A stretch of 16,229 bases of DNA from Candidatus Binatia bacterium (GCA_022827045.1 JAJDTQ010000170.1:1-16229); one strand, 5' to 3'. Positions 1 to 7,380 are shown, counted from the stretch's first letter. Numbers and translations are program-made. Notes: generated by a model not told the origin, from the sequence alone.

Positions 1-204
1 TGCGCGGTCTTCTCCGCGGTAGTAGGTCTTTGCGAAGAGGAATCGGACGTTGTCCGCGGGGGACCTGTCCACGAACGCCAGAAGGTTGCCCCTCGCCCCG
101 CAGGCCTCGTCGATGAGCGCGGAAGCGTGCGGCCAGCGGGCGTCGTCCAGCATGGCCTCGTTGAGCGACTCCACGATCCGTTCGAATGTATCCGGCTGGT
201 GCAT
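1..204 (-). CDS. LuxR-type transcriptional regulator, N-terminal part (cut by window edge)
   Basis: The gene reads leftward from an ATG at 204 and stays open to base 1, giving 68 residues; the rest lies outside the window. The residues align without gaps to the N-terminus of the LuxR regulator at 6167-7318: I count 46 of 68 identical by eye, including FERIVESLNEAMLDDARWP and YYRGEDR. An in-frame TAG at 217-219 blocks an upstream extension, and the ATG matches the internal Met of the paralogue, so this start is well supported. By analogy it would be a cytoplasmic DNA-binding regulator with an N-terminal sensory region and a C-terminal LuxR helix-turn-helix, but neither the helix-turn-helix nor the intactness of the gene can be judged here. 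Confidence 0.75.
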   Translation of the reverse strand, partial: MHQPDTFERIVESLNEAMLDDARWPHASALIDEACGARGNLLAFVDRSPADNVRFLFAKTYYRGEDRA

Positions 205-356
205 TTCACCCACACGCTATCGATATCGTCGGTTTGATCGAGGCCGTCCGGTTCTGCTCCGATGCCGCCGCTCCGCGCCTGTGCGGACCCTACGGCCCCG
301 GTGCACTCAGTGCGGATACACATAGACCGTGGATACGGATCGCGACGCAACGTCGT

Positions 357-388
357 TCACCGTCATCTCCAATCACCGTCGTCTCCAA
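357..388. repeat. Tandem 16-bp direct repeat (two units)
   Basis: Two adjacent 16-base units, TCACCGTCATCTCCAA at 357-372 and TCACCGTCGTCTCCAA at 373-388, differ at one base. They lie about 150 bp upstream of the partial luxR gene that starts at 204. Adjacent identical half-sites can be a regulator binding site, but this is only a possibility. Otherwise the gap 205-430 shows no gene I can support. Confidence 0.55.
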
Positions 389-417
389 TTACGGTAACCC
401 AAATGCAACGTTTGATA

Positions 418-435
418 ATCCCCCAATTGGGGGAT
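418..435. promoter_or_regulatory. Perfect 18-bp palindrome, operator-like
   Basis: ATCCCCCAATTGGGGGAT is a perfect 18-base palindrome sitting where recognisable autotransporter coding sequence begins and about 215 bp upstream of the partial luxR gene on the other strand. HipB-type antitoxin operators have ATCC/GGAT half-sites in a comparable layout, but no hip gene is present. Treat it as an unassigned candidate protein-binding site. Confidence 0.35.
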
Positions 436-2033
436 GCTGTTCGGAAGCGAGAGGAGCGCTCGAGCGGGGCGGCTCGGACTTCCTGGTGCTCGCGGTTGTG
501 GAAGGGATCCCCACGGACCGGGACGCCAACCTGCGATTGCTCGAGGTCGGAAAGGTCGGGAGCAACAGCTCCGAGGAACTCGATCCGCCCCTCAGAACGA
601 ACCTGTCCGTGGAGGACCTCCAGCCGGCGAGGAATCGGACCTACGCCATCACGGTGACGCCCGACAACCGGTTCTGGGCGCGTGTGCACCGCGTCAAGAT
701 TATCCGCGAACACCCGCCCGACTATTCGAATGAACTGACCGCGACCCTCACGGACCTCGGGATCGAGACCGAAACGCAAGGGGGACTGCTCGCCCGCACC
801 TTCGATCTCGCGCTGAGCGAGGCCGTCAGGATGCCGGCCTCCGAGCTGAAGAACCATACGCTGAGCGTGAACGGCGGAGTGTTGGGCAAGGTGACACGCG
901 TCGACGGCTCGGTCCGGTACGTCAACGGCCGTTGGGTGAAGTACACCGACCGCTGGCAGATACGGGTCATTGTTAAACAGGGTGGGACCCTGACCGTCGC
1001 GGGGAACCGGGCCTGCCAACTCGACGGGGCGCTGTGCACCGACGACGGGAGGCAGCTCGACGGCACACCCTCGGTTCCGTTCGACGGGGCGCCGCAGCTC
1101 AAGGTGTCCATCGAGGGGCCGGCCGAGGGCGGCGACGAGGACGACGGCAGGCTCGACTTCGAAGTCTCGCTCTCGCGCGGGCCGCAGAAACTGGTGCGGG
1201 TGCGGTTCCGGATTATCGACAGCGGCGCGAACGCTGGCACCGCCACCCCGAACGTGGACTATCTGCCGGCGGATTACACGCTGGAGTTCGGGCCGGGCGA
1301 CCCGACCACCATGACGGTCCCAGTCGGGCTCTACGACGACAACATCGACGACACCGGCGAGACCGTGACGGTGGAGATCTCGGATGCGCGCATGATTCTC
1401 AACCGCAACGGGAGGAGCCGTGCGGTCGCGATAGCGGCGCCGCGTCGGGCGAGCGGGACCATCTACAACTCCGATCCGCTGCCGCGGGAATGGATTGCGC
1501 GGTTCGGGCGCACGGTTGCGGACCAGGTGCTTGATGCGGTGGACGCGCGGCTGCGGGCGGCGCGCTCGGCCGGGGTGGAGGTCGGCCTGGGCGGTCGGCG
1601 CATCGCCGTTGCGCCGCACGCAGCGGGATCGCGCTCCGGCGGGAATTCCTCCGGGCGAGGGTCCCGGCTCCGGCGCGGCTTCGACTTCGCTGTTCGTCGG
1701 TACGGCGGAGACCCGGGAGCCGGCGCGGCTCAAGGCGATGGCGGCATGGCTGAACGGAGCAACGCCGGAAGAGGACGCGTCACACCCCGGATTGCGGTCG
1801 ATGACCCCGCGCGAGCTGTTGCTGGGCTCGTCCTTTTTTCGCTGGCGGCGGAGACCAAAGGCGACGGGTTTGCCGCGCTCTGGGGCCGGATGGCACAGAT
1901 GCGCTTCGCCGGCCGCGAGGGAACGCTCGGGGTTGACGGCGACGTGACCACGGGGCTTCTCGGCGCGGACTATGCCTTGGGCCGTTGGACGACGGGGCTG
2001 GTGGTCTCGCACAGCACCGGCGAGGGCGGCTAG
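436..2033 (+). pseudogene. Calx-beta / autotransporter-type outer membrane protein remnant
   Basis: The open frame runs to a TAG at 2031-2033, but its 5' end is not a convincing gene start: no signal peptide is visible and the frame continues upstream across the antisense of the luxR fragment. From about 1090 to 1470 it reads like a Calx-beta domain (VDYLPADYTLEFGPGD, then DDNIDDTGETVTVEISDA). It is followed by the linker WIARFGRTVADQVLDAVDAR and the beginning of an autotransporter beta-barrel (GFAALWGRMAQMRFAGREG, then GADYALGRWTTGLVVSHSTG). The barrel stops after its first strands, so insertion in the outer membrane is not expected. Between about 1600 and 1839 the family-like sequence (STSLFVGTAETREPARLKAM, then MTPRELLLGSSF) lies in the +1 frame and returns to the main frame at a T6 run (1834-1839). 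Two compensating frameshifts thus scramble the linker. The gene is best read as a dead fragment truncated at both ends. Confidence 0.75.
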
Positions 2034-2036
2034 GGT
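2026..2036. other. Recombination scar joining two truncated genes tail to tail
   Basis: Up to about 2030 the plus strand encodes autotransporter barrel sequence. From about 2031 the minus strand encodes AbiEii sequence ending in GISIPTL. The TAG that ends the autotransporter frame (2031-2033) is the complement of the CTA leucine codon of the toxin. Each gene has therefore lost its 3' end exactly where the other begins. This is an inference from where family resemblance stops in each gene. Confidence 0.6.
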
Positions 2037-2728
2037 TGGAATGCTGATGCCCTTGAATTCACACTTGGCGCGCAGGACTTCCATGAAGCGCTGCTGTTCC
2101 GGCTGTGCTTCGGTATTTCGGTAGAGATGTACGACATCATAGAGATCACGTGGGCGTGTCCGTTCCGCAAGTGCTCTGAACTTTTCCGCGAAAGCCTCGA
2201 TGTAATCGTAGGCCAGGACTTCAATGCCACCTTCTGGAGAATCGCTGTATGGATGGAAAATCTGTGTGCAGACCGGCGGCAGAACGAGCCGCTCGTCGGC
2301 AGTTAAGTCAAGCTTGATGCGCGGGAGGGCGTGGGTCGATGAGACGGGGCCCTTGTAGCTGATCTTGCCCTGCACGAGTCTTTGCCGCGGGGGTTCTGGT
2401 AGACATCGAATTCCTGTTTGTCGGCCGGAATCTCAATGCCGGTTTGATCATAGATCCAATCACCGATCTCAGAAAATGCGCCCTTCAAGAAGTTGCCGTC
2501 GAGATGGTCTGGTTTGCGGAGCGTGAAGTCGAGGTCCTCGGAGAACCGATAGGTCTCGAAGAAACATTTCTTCAGGCACGTGCCGCCTTTGAAGACCCAA
2601 CTCTCTGCGAGATCCTTGTGCCCAGAGATGCCGGCGAGCATCCAGCCGAGAACATAATCTTTCTCCACGACGTGTGGCGTGAGCGATGTTTGCTGGGCCA
2701 TCGCGAGGATTTCGCGTTTACCGATCAT
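2031..2728 (-). pseudogene. abiEii: AbiEii/AbiGii-type nucleotidyltransferase toxin, frameshifted and 3'-truncated
   Basis: The ATG at 2728 overlaps the stop of abiEi (ATGA), as usual for this pair. Residues 1-115 carry nucleotidyltransferase landmarks: EKDYVLGWML, FKGGTCLKK and the acidic motif RFSEDLDFTL. At about 2384 the reading moves to another frame, where the family continues from about 2384 to 2031: VQGKISYKGP, then EVLAYDYIEAFAEKFRALAE and RPRDLYDVVHLYR. Restoring one C near 2384-2391 would give a smooth NPRGQRLVQGKISYKGP, so a one-base deletion next to a C/G-rich run is the simplest explanation. The C-terminus ends at IPTL where the autotransporter remnant begins, leaving about 233 residues against roughly 270-300 usual for the family. 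AbiEii toxins are GTP-binding nucleotidyltransferases that block growth; this copy is probably inactive unless the frameshift is a sequencing error. Confidence 0.85.
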
Positions 2729-3534
2729 GTTGTTTCCTCGCGAGTCCAGCGCGTCGGCACGCGCAGCCGCCATTTCGTCACGACGACTGTCCCATCCTGG
2801 ACAGGATCGAGTTTCGCATGACCGCCGCTCAGATGCTGCTCGCAAAGACGGCCCAGTTCAGCACCGCCAAGAAAATGCTCGGCCAGAAACCCGAGGCGCT
2901 TGAAGACCGCACCGTTGCCGAGGTCCATCGCGTAATCGACGAGCTTCTTGTCGTCGCGATCGTCGCGTCGCAGATAGGCTGCGAGGCAGTCGGCTACATG
3001 CTGGATGCCACCGCCGATCGCCGGGGCGTCGAGCATGTCGATGATCGTACGGTGCACATCGGAGACGGGCACTCGCGTCTGATGGCGCCAGACATTCTTC
3101 ATGCCGAAGATCTTCCGCTCATCGATGTGCTTCAGCGAAAAGAGCGTGCCGTGGCGCTCTTGGTGTTTCTGACGCACGGGCTGTGCGGTCATCACGAAGA
3201 TATCCTTGAAGATCTGTTCGGTCAGGTCCCAGTGCTCGGCTGCTGTACGGCCTCCGATGTATGCTGGTCCGAAGAGTGCAGGAACGAGCACCCATGGGTC
3301 ATCGAGGACGCGATCTGACCCAATGGTGTCGATGGAAGCCGCGACATAGGCTCCACGACCCACTCGTCTAAGCCATCCCTGTTCTGCCCAGCGAGACAAA
3401 CGCTGGGCAGCGCCGGTACGGTCCAGTTGGAGGGCAATCACCACGTCATCGACGTGAATCACGTCGCCGGCCGTGGACAGCACCCGGACAAGCTGCGCGC
3501 GGCCTCGTGGGAGGCGGATTGCCATTTCGTCCAT
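2725..3534 (-). CDS. abiEi: AbiEi-type antitoxin / autoregulator (type IV toxin-antitoxin, phage defence)
   Basis: This is a 269-residue protein. Residues about 12-60 form a winged helix-turn-helix (RAQLVRVLSTAG, then GAAQRLSRWAEQGWLRRVGR, GAYV), followed by the AbiEi core (DPWVLVPALFGPAYIGGRTA, HWDLTEQIF, then VHRTIIDMLDAP and KKLVDYAMDLGN). AbiEi antitoxins neutralise AbiEii without stable contact and repress their own operon through the N-terminal domain. The stop codon overlaps the toxin ATG, so the two genes form one translationally coupled unit. The start could be the ATG at 3534 or the one three codons later at 3525; the second has a slightly better purine-rich stretch (GGACGA) in front. 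The gene appears intact although its partner is broken, so it may persist as a free repressor or as an anti-addiction module. Base composition is visibly lower in GC than in the housekeeping half, suggesting acquisition. Confidence 0.88.
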   Translation of the reverse strand: MDEMAIRLPRGRAQLVRVLSTAGDVIHVDDVVIALQLDRTGAAQRLSRWAEQGWLRRVGRGAYVAASIDTIGSDRVLDDPWVLVPALFGPAYIGGRTAAEHWDLTEQIFKDIFVMTAQPVRQKHQERHGTLFSLKHIDERKIFGMKNVWRHQTRVPVSDVHRTIIDMLDAPAIGGGIQHVADCLAAYLRRDDRDDKKLVDYAMDLGNGAVFKRLGFLAEHFLGGAELGRLCEQHLSGGHAKLDPVQDGTVVVTKWRLRVPTRWTREETT

Positions 3535-3537
3535 ATC

Positions 3538-3573
3538 TGCTAATTAGCATAAAGTGCGAATTGCGACAAGCAA
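3538..3573 (-). promoter_or_regulatory. Candidate abiE promoter with overlapping palindromic operator
   Basis: On the minus strand TTGCTT (3568-3573) and TATGCT (3546-3551) are 16 bp apart and lie just upstream of abiEi. A perfect 12-bp palindrome, TGCTAATTAGCA (3538-3549), overlaps the -10 region. AbiEi proteins are known to bind inverted repeats in their own promoter, so autoregulation here is a reasonable inference. The -10 would place the transcript start only a few bases before the first ATG. Confidence 0.4.
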
Positions 3574-3612
3574 GGCAACAAACGTCAGGATTTAATGAGA
3601 GAACAAAATCTC

Positions 3613-3633
3613 GCAGTAATCGCGAATTACTGC
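3613..3633. repeat. Inverted repeat with 8-bp arms upstream of abiE
   Basis: The arms GCAGTAAT (3613-3620) and ATTACTGC (3626-3633) are perfect complements separated by CGCGA. The site lies about 80 bp upstream of abiEi in AT-rich sequence. It could be a second AbiEi operator, since AbiEi operators occur as two inverted repeats, or part of an integration site, since the tRNA-derived repeat starts 35 bp further right. Confidence 0.4.
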
Positions 3634-3667
3634 ATTTTCAATAATTTTGGTTTGTCACCCAAATATA

Positions 3668-3700
3668 AAGCCCCCAAAAACTACAATGTTTTTGGGGGCT
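3668..3700 (-). terminator. Rho-independent terminator downstream of the hydrolase operon
   Basis: On the minus strand AAGCCCCCAAAAA and TTTTTGGGGGCTT pair perfectly around an 8-base loop, followed by TTTATATTT. It lies about 130 bp past the stop of the second hydrolase gene. It is related to the tRNA-fMet terminator at 7573-7605 but has a longer perfect stem. The 3535-3827 gap holds only this, the att-like copy and the abiE control sites. Confidence 0.75.
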
Positions 3701-3734
3701 TGAGTGGTTGCGGGGGTGCGCAACCACCGAGACC
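3668..3734 (-). repeat. Degenerate direct copy of the tRNA-fMet 3' end and its terminator (att-like)
   Basis: Read on the minus strand this stretch contains GGTGGTT, then CCCCCGCAACCACT, then AAGCCCC and a hairpin with ACATT in the loop and TTTTGGGGGCTT as the second arm. The same order occurs at 7640-7573, where it is the T-arm, acceptor 3' strand, CCA end and terminator of the tRNA-fMet gene. The two copies are in the same orientation, 3.9 kb apart, with small indels in the T-loop part. Part of this copy also folds on itself (GTGGTTGCG 3704-3712 with CGCAACCAC 3719-3727). This is the layout left by tRNA-targeted integration. Confidence 0.6.
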
Positions 3735-3827
3735 GACATTCGCTCGTGGTCTCGATCTGAGGCGATGTAGCCCTCCCCACCGCCCAAGAATCGACGGTAA
3801 TGGAGTGCTGGCGGTGTGGGGTTGGTG

Positions 3828-4778
3828 TCAGTTCAGCGTGGGCAACCCTAGCGACGAGAGAAACTCGTTGAAGTGGGGCTTCCATGCCTCGGTCGACCAT
3901 GACCTGTAGAAGAAACCGTGGGCCTGTCTGGCGGACTTTCCCTGCTTCGGCAACACGACCAGCTTCGCCTTTCCCCCGGCTTCGCTGTAGGCGGTACGCC
4001 AGGACTCGGCTCTGACCGTTCGGGGGTCGTTCTCCGCGTATACCATGAGGACCGGCGTCGCGGACGCTCGGCCGAACTCCTCGTACATCGACACCATGTT
4101 GTGGTTGAAGAAGCCGTCCCCCAGATAGTTGCCCTTCGCGCAACCGCTTCCCGAGGCGCCCGCGGTGCTGATGACGCCTCTTAGCCCGGGCAAACGGCTG
4201 TGGGGTGCGGGTCCCTCCGTCAAGCTCAAGACCGCCAAGCCCCCACCGGACTGTCCCACCGCAAGTATCCGTTCCGGGTCCACGTACTTTTCATTGGCCA
4301 AGGCCTCAATAACACGACGCACCTGTAGCCCGGCTTTTCTTGCCGACGTCGCGTAGTCCTGGTACCTGCAACCTCCGCCTGCCGTCGGGGCAAAGGGGTT
4401 GTGGGCATACCCTCTGTAGCCATCGGACTTCCCGTATCCGATGCGGTTGAATGTGTAGGCCACATATCCCGAACGCGCGAACACCCTCGCCGGCGAGGCC
4501 AGCCGGCTTTGCTTGTATCTCTTCCTGCACCTTTCGCCGCACGTCCCGTGGTTGAGAACTACCAAGGGGAACCGGCCTTCAGCCGAAGGACGAAACAGCT
4601 TCCCGTCGAGCGTGTAGTCGTCCCTCTTGATACTGATGCGGGTTTGCCGTGTCTTCTCGACGACGTCATAGGTTGTCGCGTTGGCCGTCGCCATTGCGAC
4701 GACAACGGCCAATCCAAACATCAATGCAAAGGCCGTCAGGCCGCACCGGCACAGGTTCTGCGTGTGTTCCCGGGTCAT
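3828..4778 (-). CDS. Secreted alpha/beta hydrolase (second of a tandem pair)
   Basis: The gene encodes 316 residues from the ATG at 4778, chosen because GGAGGG precedes it by 6 bases and it opens with a typical Sec signal peptide (charged start, hydrophobic 13-32, cleavage near ANA at 32-34). The fold's landmarks are present: oxyanion region NHGTC (76-80), nucleophile elbow GQSGG with Ser177, an acid in YAENDP (Asp251) and His287 in QAHGFF. It resembles the dienelactone hydrolase/prolyl oligopeptidase-like group. Cys80, Cys84, Cys137 and Cys213 could form disulfides in the periplasm. It starts 17 bp after the stop of the preceding hydrolase, so the two are almost certainly co-transcribed. The pair share catalytic layout but are clearly diverged, indicating an old duplication. 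The substrate cannot be told; esters or short peptides are possible. Confidence 0.85.
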   Translation of the reverse strand: MTREHTQNLCRCGLTAFALMFGLAVVVAMATANATTYDVVEKTRQTRISIKRDDYTLDGKLFRPSAEGRFPLVVLNHGTCGERCRKRYKQSRLASPARVFARSGYVAYTFNRIGYGKSDGYRGYAHNPFAPTAGGGCRYQDYATSARKAGLQVRRVIEALANEKYVDPERILAVGQSGGGLAVLSLTEGPAPHSRLPGLRGVISTAGASGSGCAKGNYLGDGFFNHNMVSMYEEFGRASATPVLMVYAENDPRTVRAESWRTAYSEAGGKAKLVVLPKQGKSARQAHGFFYRSWSTEAWKPHFNEFLSSLGLPTLN

Positions 4779-4795
4779 TGAGTTCCCTCCCGACC

Positions 4796-5992
4796 CTACG
4801 GTACCATCCGTCCATCTACCGAGACAATGCGGCAACTGTCGCCCTTGGACTCACAGCTCCTGAGCGCATCCTCTTTGGCGGACTCCGGACTGTCGCGGCT
4901 ACTCGCAACCCGGGCACGACGACCGTTGTTTGAGAGAGCGAAAGCCTTGTGGTTCGCGCGGCTGAGGTAGTTCAACCACCATCGGTGTCTATGTCTGTCC
5001 AGCTTTGCGGGCGGTCTCAAGATGACCACGGCGGCATCGCCGGGGTCGGCCTCCCAGTTGGGAGCGCCAATGACCCGCAGAAAGGCGGTGATGCGCGGAC
5101 GCCAGAGCTCACGCCCGCCGGGTCTGACGAGGGCATGCCCCTCCCTGGCGAACCAGAGCGGGCCGACTCGATCCAAACGTATCGGCGCGCCACCTTTCGC
5201 ATAGGCCGCCACCATCCGGTCCACGAATACCGGCCAGAAGAAGCGGTCGGTCATCGAGTAGAGCCATAAGGCAGGAACCCGCGCGGTTGTTCCGAACTCG
5301 GCGAACGCGCCGACGAGGGCCTTTTCGTTATGGTTGCGGTAGCTCTTGGGCGACCCGCGTCCCCCCGAGAAGTTGACAACCCCGACAAGCCCGGCGGGCG
5401 GCTTCGAGGCGAGTGCGGTCACCGCGAATCCTCCGCCTGATTGCCCGGCAGCGATCACCTTCGAACCGTCGATCTCCGGACGGGCCGCCATCGCCTCGAT
5501 CACGGCCGCGTAGTCCTCGGCCGCGGTTCGCCCGGCATTGGCGTACGACCAGGTGGTGTGGGGACTCAAACCCTCATCCACGCTTCCCGTCGACTTCCCG
5601 AAACCCCTCCGGGCGAAGACAACCGCCGTGTAACCACGGCGCGCGAAGTCCTTCGCCACCGGCAACAAGGAGCGAAGCCGAGGAAAATTCTTCGCACCCT
5701 TGCGCGGATTGCCATGCGAAACCACCGCCAGCGGAAACGGGCCGGAGCCGGGGGGCTTGACGGTGATCGCTTCGAGGTCGTGGCTCCCCCAACCGAACGA
5801 AACGGACAGCTTCCCGGTGGTGACCCGAAGGTCCGAGGCGGGGATGGCAGGAATTGTCGGGCCCGGCGTACCCGCGATGACGAAGTTTCGTTCGACGCGC
5901 TGTGCGTCCGCATCAGACGCGCCGACGGAGGTCGCCGTGCATACCAACAGCACCACGAGGGAAAAGACAAGCGTGAGCCGAGTAAAATGCAT
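4796..5992 (-). CDS. Secreted alpha/beta hydrolase with C-terminal Cys-pair extension (first of a tandem pair)
   Basis: The gene encodes 398 residues from the ATG at 5992, preceded at 7 bases by GGAGGAAG. Residues 1-25 form a Sec signal peptide (hydrophobic 6-22, then VGASDA). The hydrolase core shows VSHGNP (91-96), FARRGFGKS (126-134), GQSGGG with nucleophile Ser185, Asp249 in YSMTDR and His286 in EGHAL. After the core, residues 338-398 form a separate small domain: NHKAFALSNNG, then a helix-like stretch ending LRSC (Cys380) and Cys387-RIV. This pattern, KAFA then AL..C and C.I.V, recurs as a C-terminal add-on in secreted proteins (DUF4189-like), and the two cysteines probably form a disulfide. 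The second hydrolase lacks it. The gene follows the LuxR gene on the same strand after 174 bp, suggesting regulation by it. Substrate unknown. Confidence 0.85.
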   Translation of the reverse strand: MHFTRLTLVFSLVVLLVCTATSVGASDADAQRVERNFVIAGTPGPTIPAIPASDLRVTTGKLSVSFGWGSHDLEAITVKPPGSGPFPLAVVSHGNPRKGAKNFPRLRSLLPVAKDFARRGYTAVVFARRGFGKSTGSVDEGLSPHTTWSYANAGRTAAEDYAAVIEAMAARPEIDGSKVIAAGQSGGGFAVTALASKPPAGLVGVVNFSGGRGSPKSYRNHNEKALVGAFAEFGTTARVPALWLYSMTDRFFWPVFVDRMVAAYAKGGAPIRLDRVGPLWFAREGHALVRPGGRELWRPRITAFLRVIGAPNWEADPGDAAVVILRPPAKLDRHRHRWWLNYLSRANHKAFALSNNGRRARVASSRDSPESAKEDALRSCESKGDSCRIVSVDGRMVP

Positions 5993-6166
5993 TGGACTTC
6001 CTCCTTCGACGGTGAACCGAGCGCTTCCCAGGCTGCGCTTCAAGCACTTCGTGCCTACTTACAAGCTGCGGGGAATGCGCGTGTACCGCAATTGAAGGAG
6101 AAACCGAAAAATTCTGGGAGGTGTGAAGCGGGCGTCAGGAGCCGCGACACACGCTCACCTACTCCC

Positions 6167-7318
6167 CTAGTCCCGAAGCCTCGGCAGACTCGACAGCGCA
6201 AGCACGGCCTGCGCCACCTCGAATTGTCGCGAAACCCCGAGCTTGGCGAACATGTTCTTGAGGTGCGTCCGCACGGTGTTGTACTCCCGACCGGTTGTCC
6301 CGGCGATCTGGCGGACGGTCCGGCCCTCGGCGAGGAGGACCGCGATTTGCGCCTCCGTCGGCGTGAGCCCCAGCACTGCCGCCACGAGAGCCGGCTCGAC
6401 TCGCGCCCGGCTCAACGGGTCGACGATCAGCGCGAGTGCGGCCACGCGCCAAGCGCGATAGTCCGCGTCCCGGCTCGCCACGGGCTTCACGTGCAACGCG
6501 AACGTCGGCAGGAACGACCGCCGCCTTACCGTCATGGAACCGCTCACGCCCTGTCCGCCATGACGCGGCAACGCCCGAGTCAGCAACTCCTGGAGCCTGG
6601 AGTCGTCCTCCGGCCAAGCGGCGTGCAGCTCTCCGCCCTCATCGGACAGTCCGTCGTTTCGGCGAAGCAACTCCCTCGCCCTGTCGTTCGCCTCCACGAT
6701 CCGCCCACGCCGGTCGAGCTGGATGACGCCGGCGCGGGTGTTTCCGAGCAGCTCGATGACCGACGCGCCGAGCGCATTCGCTTCGGCGAGCGCGGAGCGC
6801 ACCCGAACGTACTGGCGAAGGTGGGGCAGGACACGCGCGACCATGTCGACCCGGGACGACCACCAGCCCCGCGAGTCAACGGGATCCGCGATCCCCCAGA
6901 CAATGCGCGAGCCGTAGGGGCCGTCCAGGCGCACGTTCAGGCCGTTCTGCATTTCGAAACGCGGCAACCCTTCGTTGTAGGTGAGCGACGTCTTCCGCAC
7001 GGCTTCGCTGAAAAGATCGCCAATGGAAACGAGCTTGCTGTCGGGGAGTTTTCTCAATCGCGGAAGATGTTCGTCCACCGGATGGTAGATCCGAAAATAC
7101 TCCCGTTGCCATTCCGAACGGTCTTCTCCGCGGTAGTAGCATTTCGAGAAGAAGATTTCGATGTTGCCCTGAGGAAACTCGTCGCCGAATGTCAGGACGC
7201 TGCCCTTGGCCCCGCACGCCTCGTCGATGAGCGCGGAGGTTTCCGGCCAGCGGGCGTCGTCGAGCATGGCCTCGTTGAGCGACTCCACGATGCGCTCGAA
7301 TATATCCTGTCGGCTCAT
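6167..7318 (-). CDS. LuxR-family transcriptional regulator with PAS-like middle region
   Basis: This is a 383-residue regulator. The C-terminal 65 residues are a clear LuxR/FixJ helix-turn-helix (LTPTEAQIAVLLAEGRTVRQ, then NTVRTHLKNMFAKLGVSRQ). The middle (about 195-225) looks like a PAS core (AGVIQLDRRGRIVEANDRAR). The N-terminal 190 residues form a ligand- or signal-sensing region found in long LuxR-type proteins. No receiver domain or membrane segment is seen, so it is probably a one-component cytoplasmic regulator. I chose the ATG at 7318 because the paralogue at 1-204 begins at the equivalent Met; an ATG-free GTG start at 7345 would add nine residues. It lies between the tRNA and the hydrolase pair on the same strand, so those genes are the obvious target, though this is inference. 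Confidence 0.85.
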   Translation of the reverse strand: MSRQDIFERIVESLNEAMLDDARWPETSALIDEACGAKGSVLTFGDEFPQGNIEIFFSKCYYRGEDRSEWQREYFRIYHPVDEHLPRLRKLPDSKLVSIGDLFSEAVRKTSLTYNEGLPRFEMQNGLNVRLDGPYGSRIVWGIADPVDSRGWWSSRVDMVARVLPHLRQYVRVRSALAEANALGASVIELLGNTRAGVIQLDRRGRIVEANDRARELLRRNDGLSDEGGELHAAWPEDDSRLQELLTRALPRHGGQGVSGSMTVRRRSFLPTFALHVKPVASRDADYRAWRVAALALIVDPLSRARVEPALVAAVLGLTPTEAQIAVLLAEGRTVRQIAGTTGREYNTVRTHLKNMFAKLGVSRQFEVAQAVLALSSLPRLRD

Positions 7319-7380
7319 TTCAGCCGCACGCCATTGAGTGTTCACAACGGCCCGGTGTTTCCAGACGCTGCCTTTCCCCC

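Noticed and set aside
402..657. Possible HipB/Xre antitoxin start (MQRLIIPQLGDAVRKRE)
   Set aside because: The resemblance covers about 15 residues and then dissolves into out-of-frame autotransporter sequence; no helix-turn-helix is completed.
363..2375. 670-codon open frame on the minus strand
   Set aside because: Only its first 115 codons (2375-2031) are AbiEii sequence; the rest is antisense to the autotransporter remnant and has no family resemblance.
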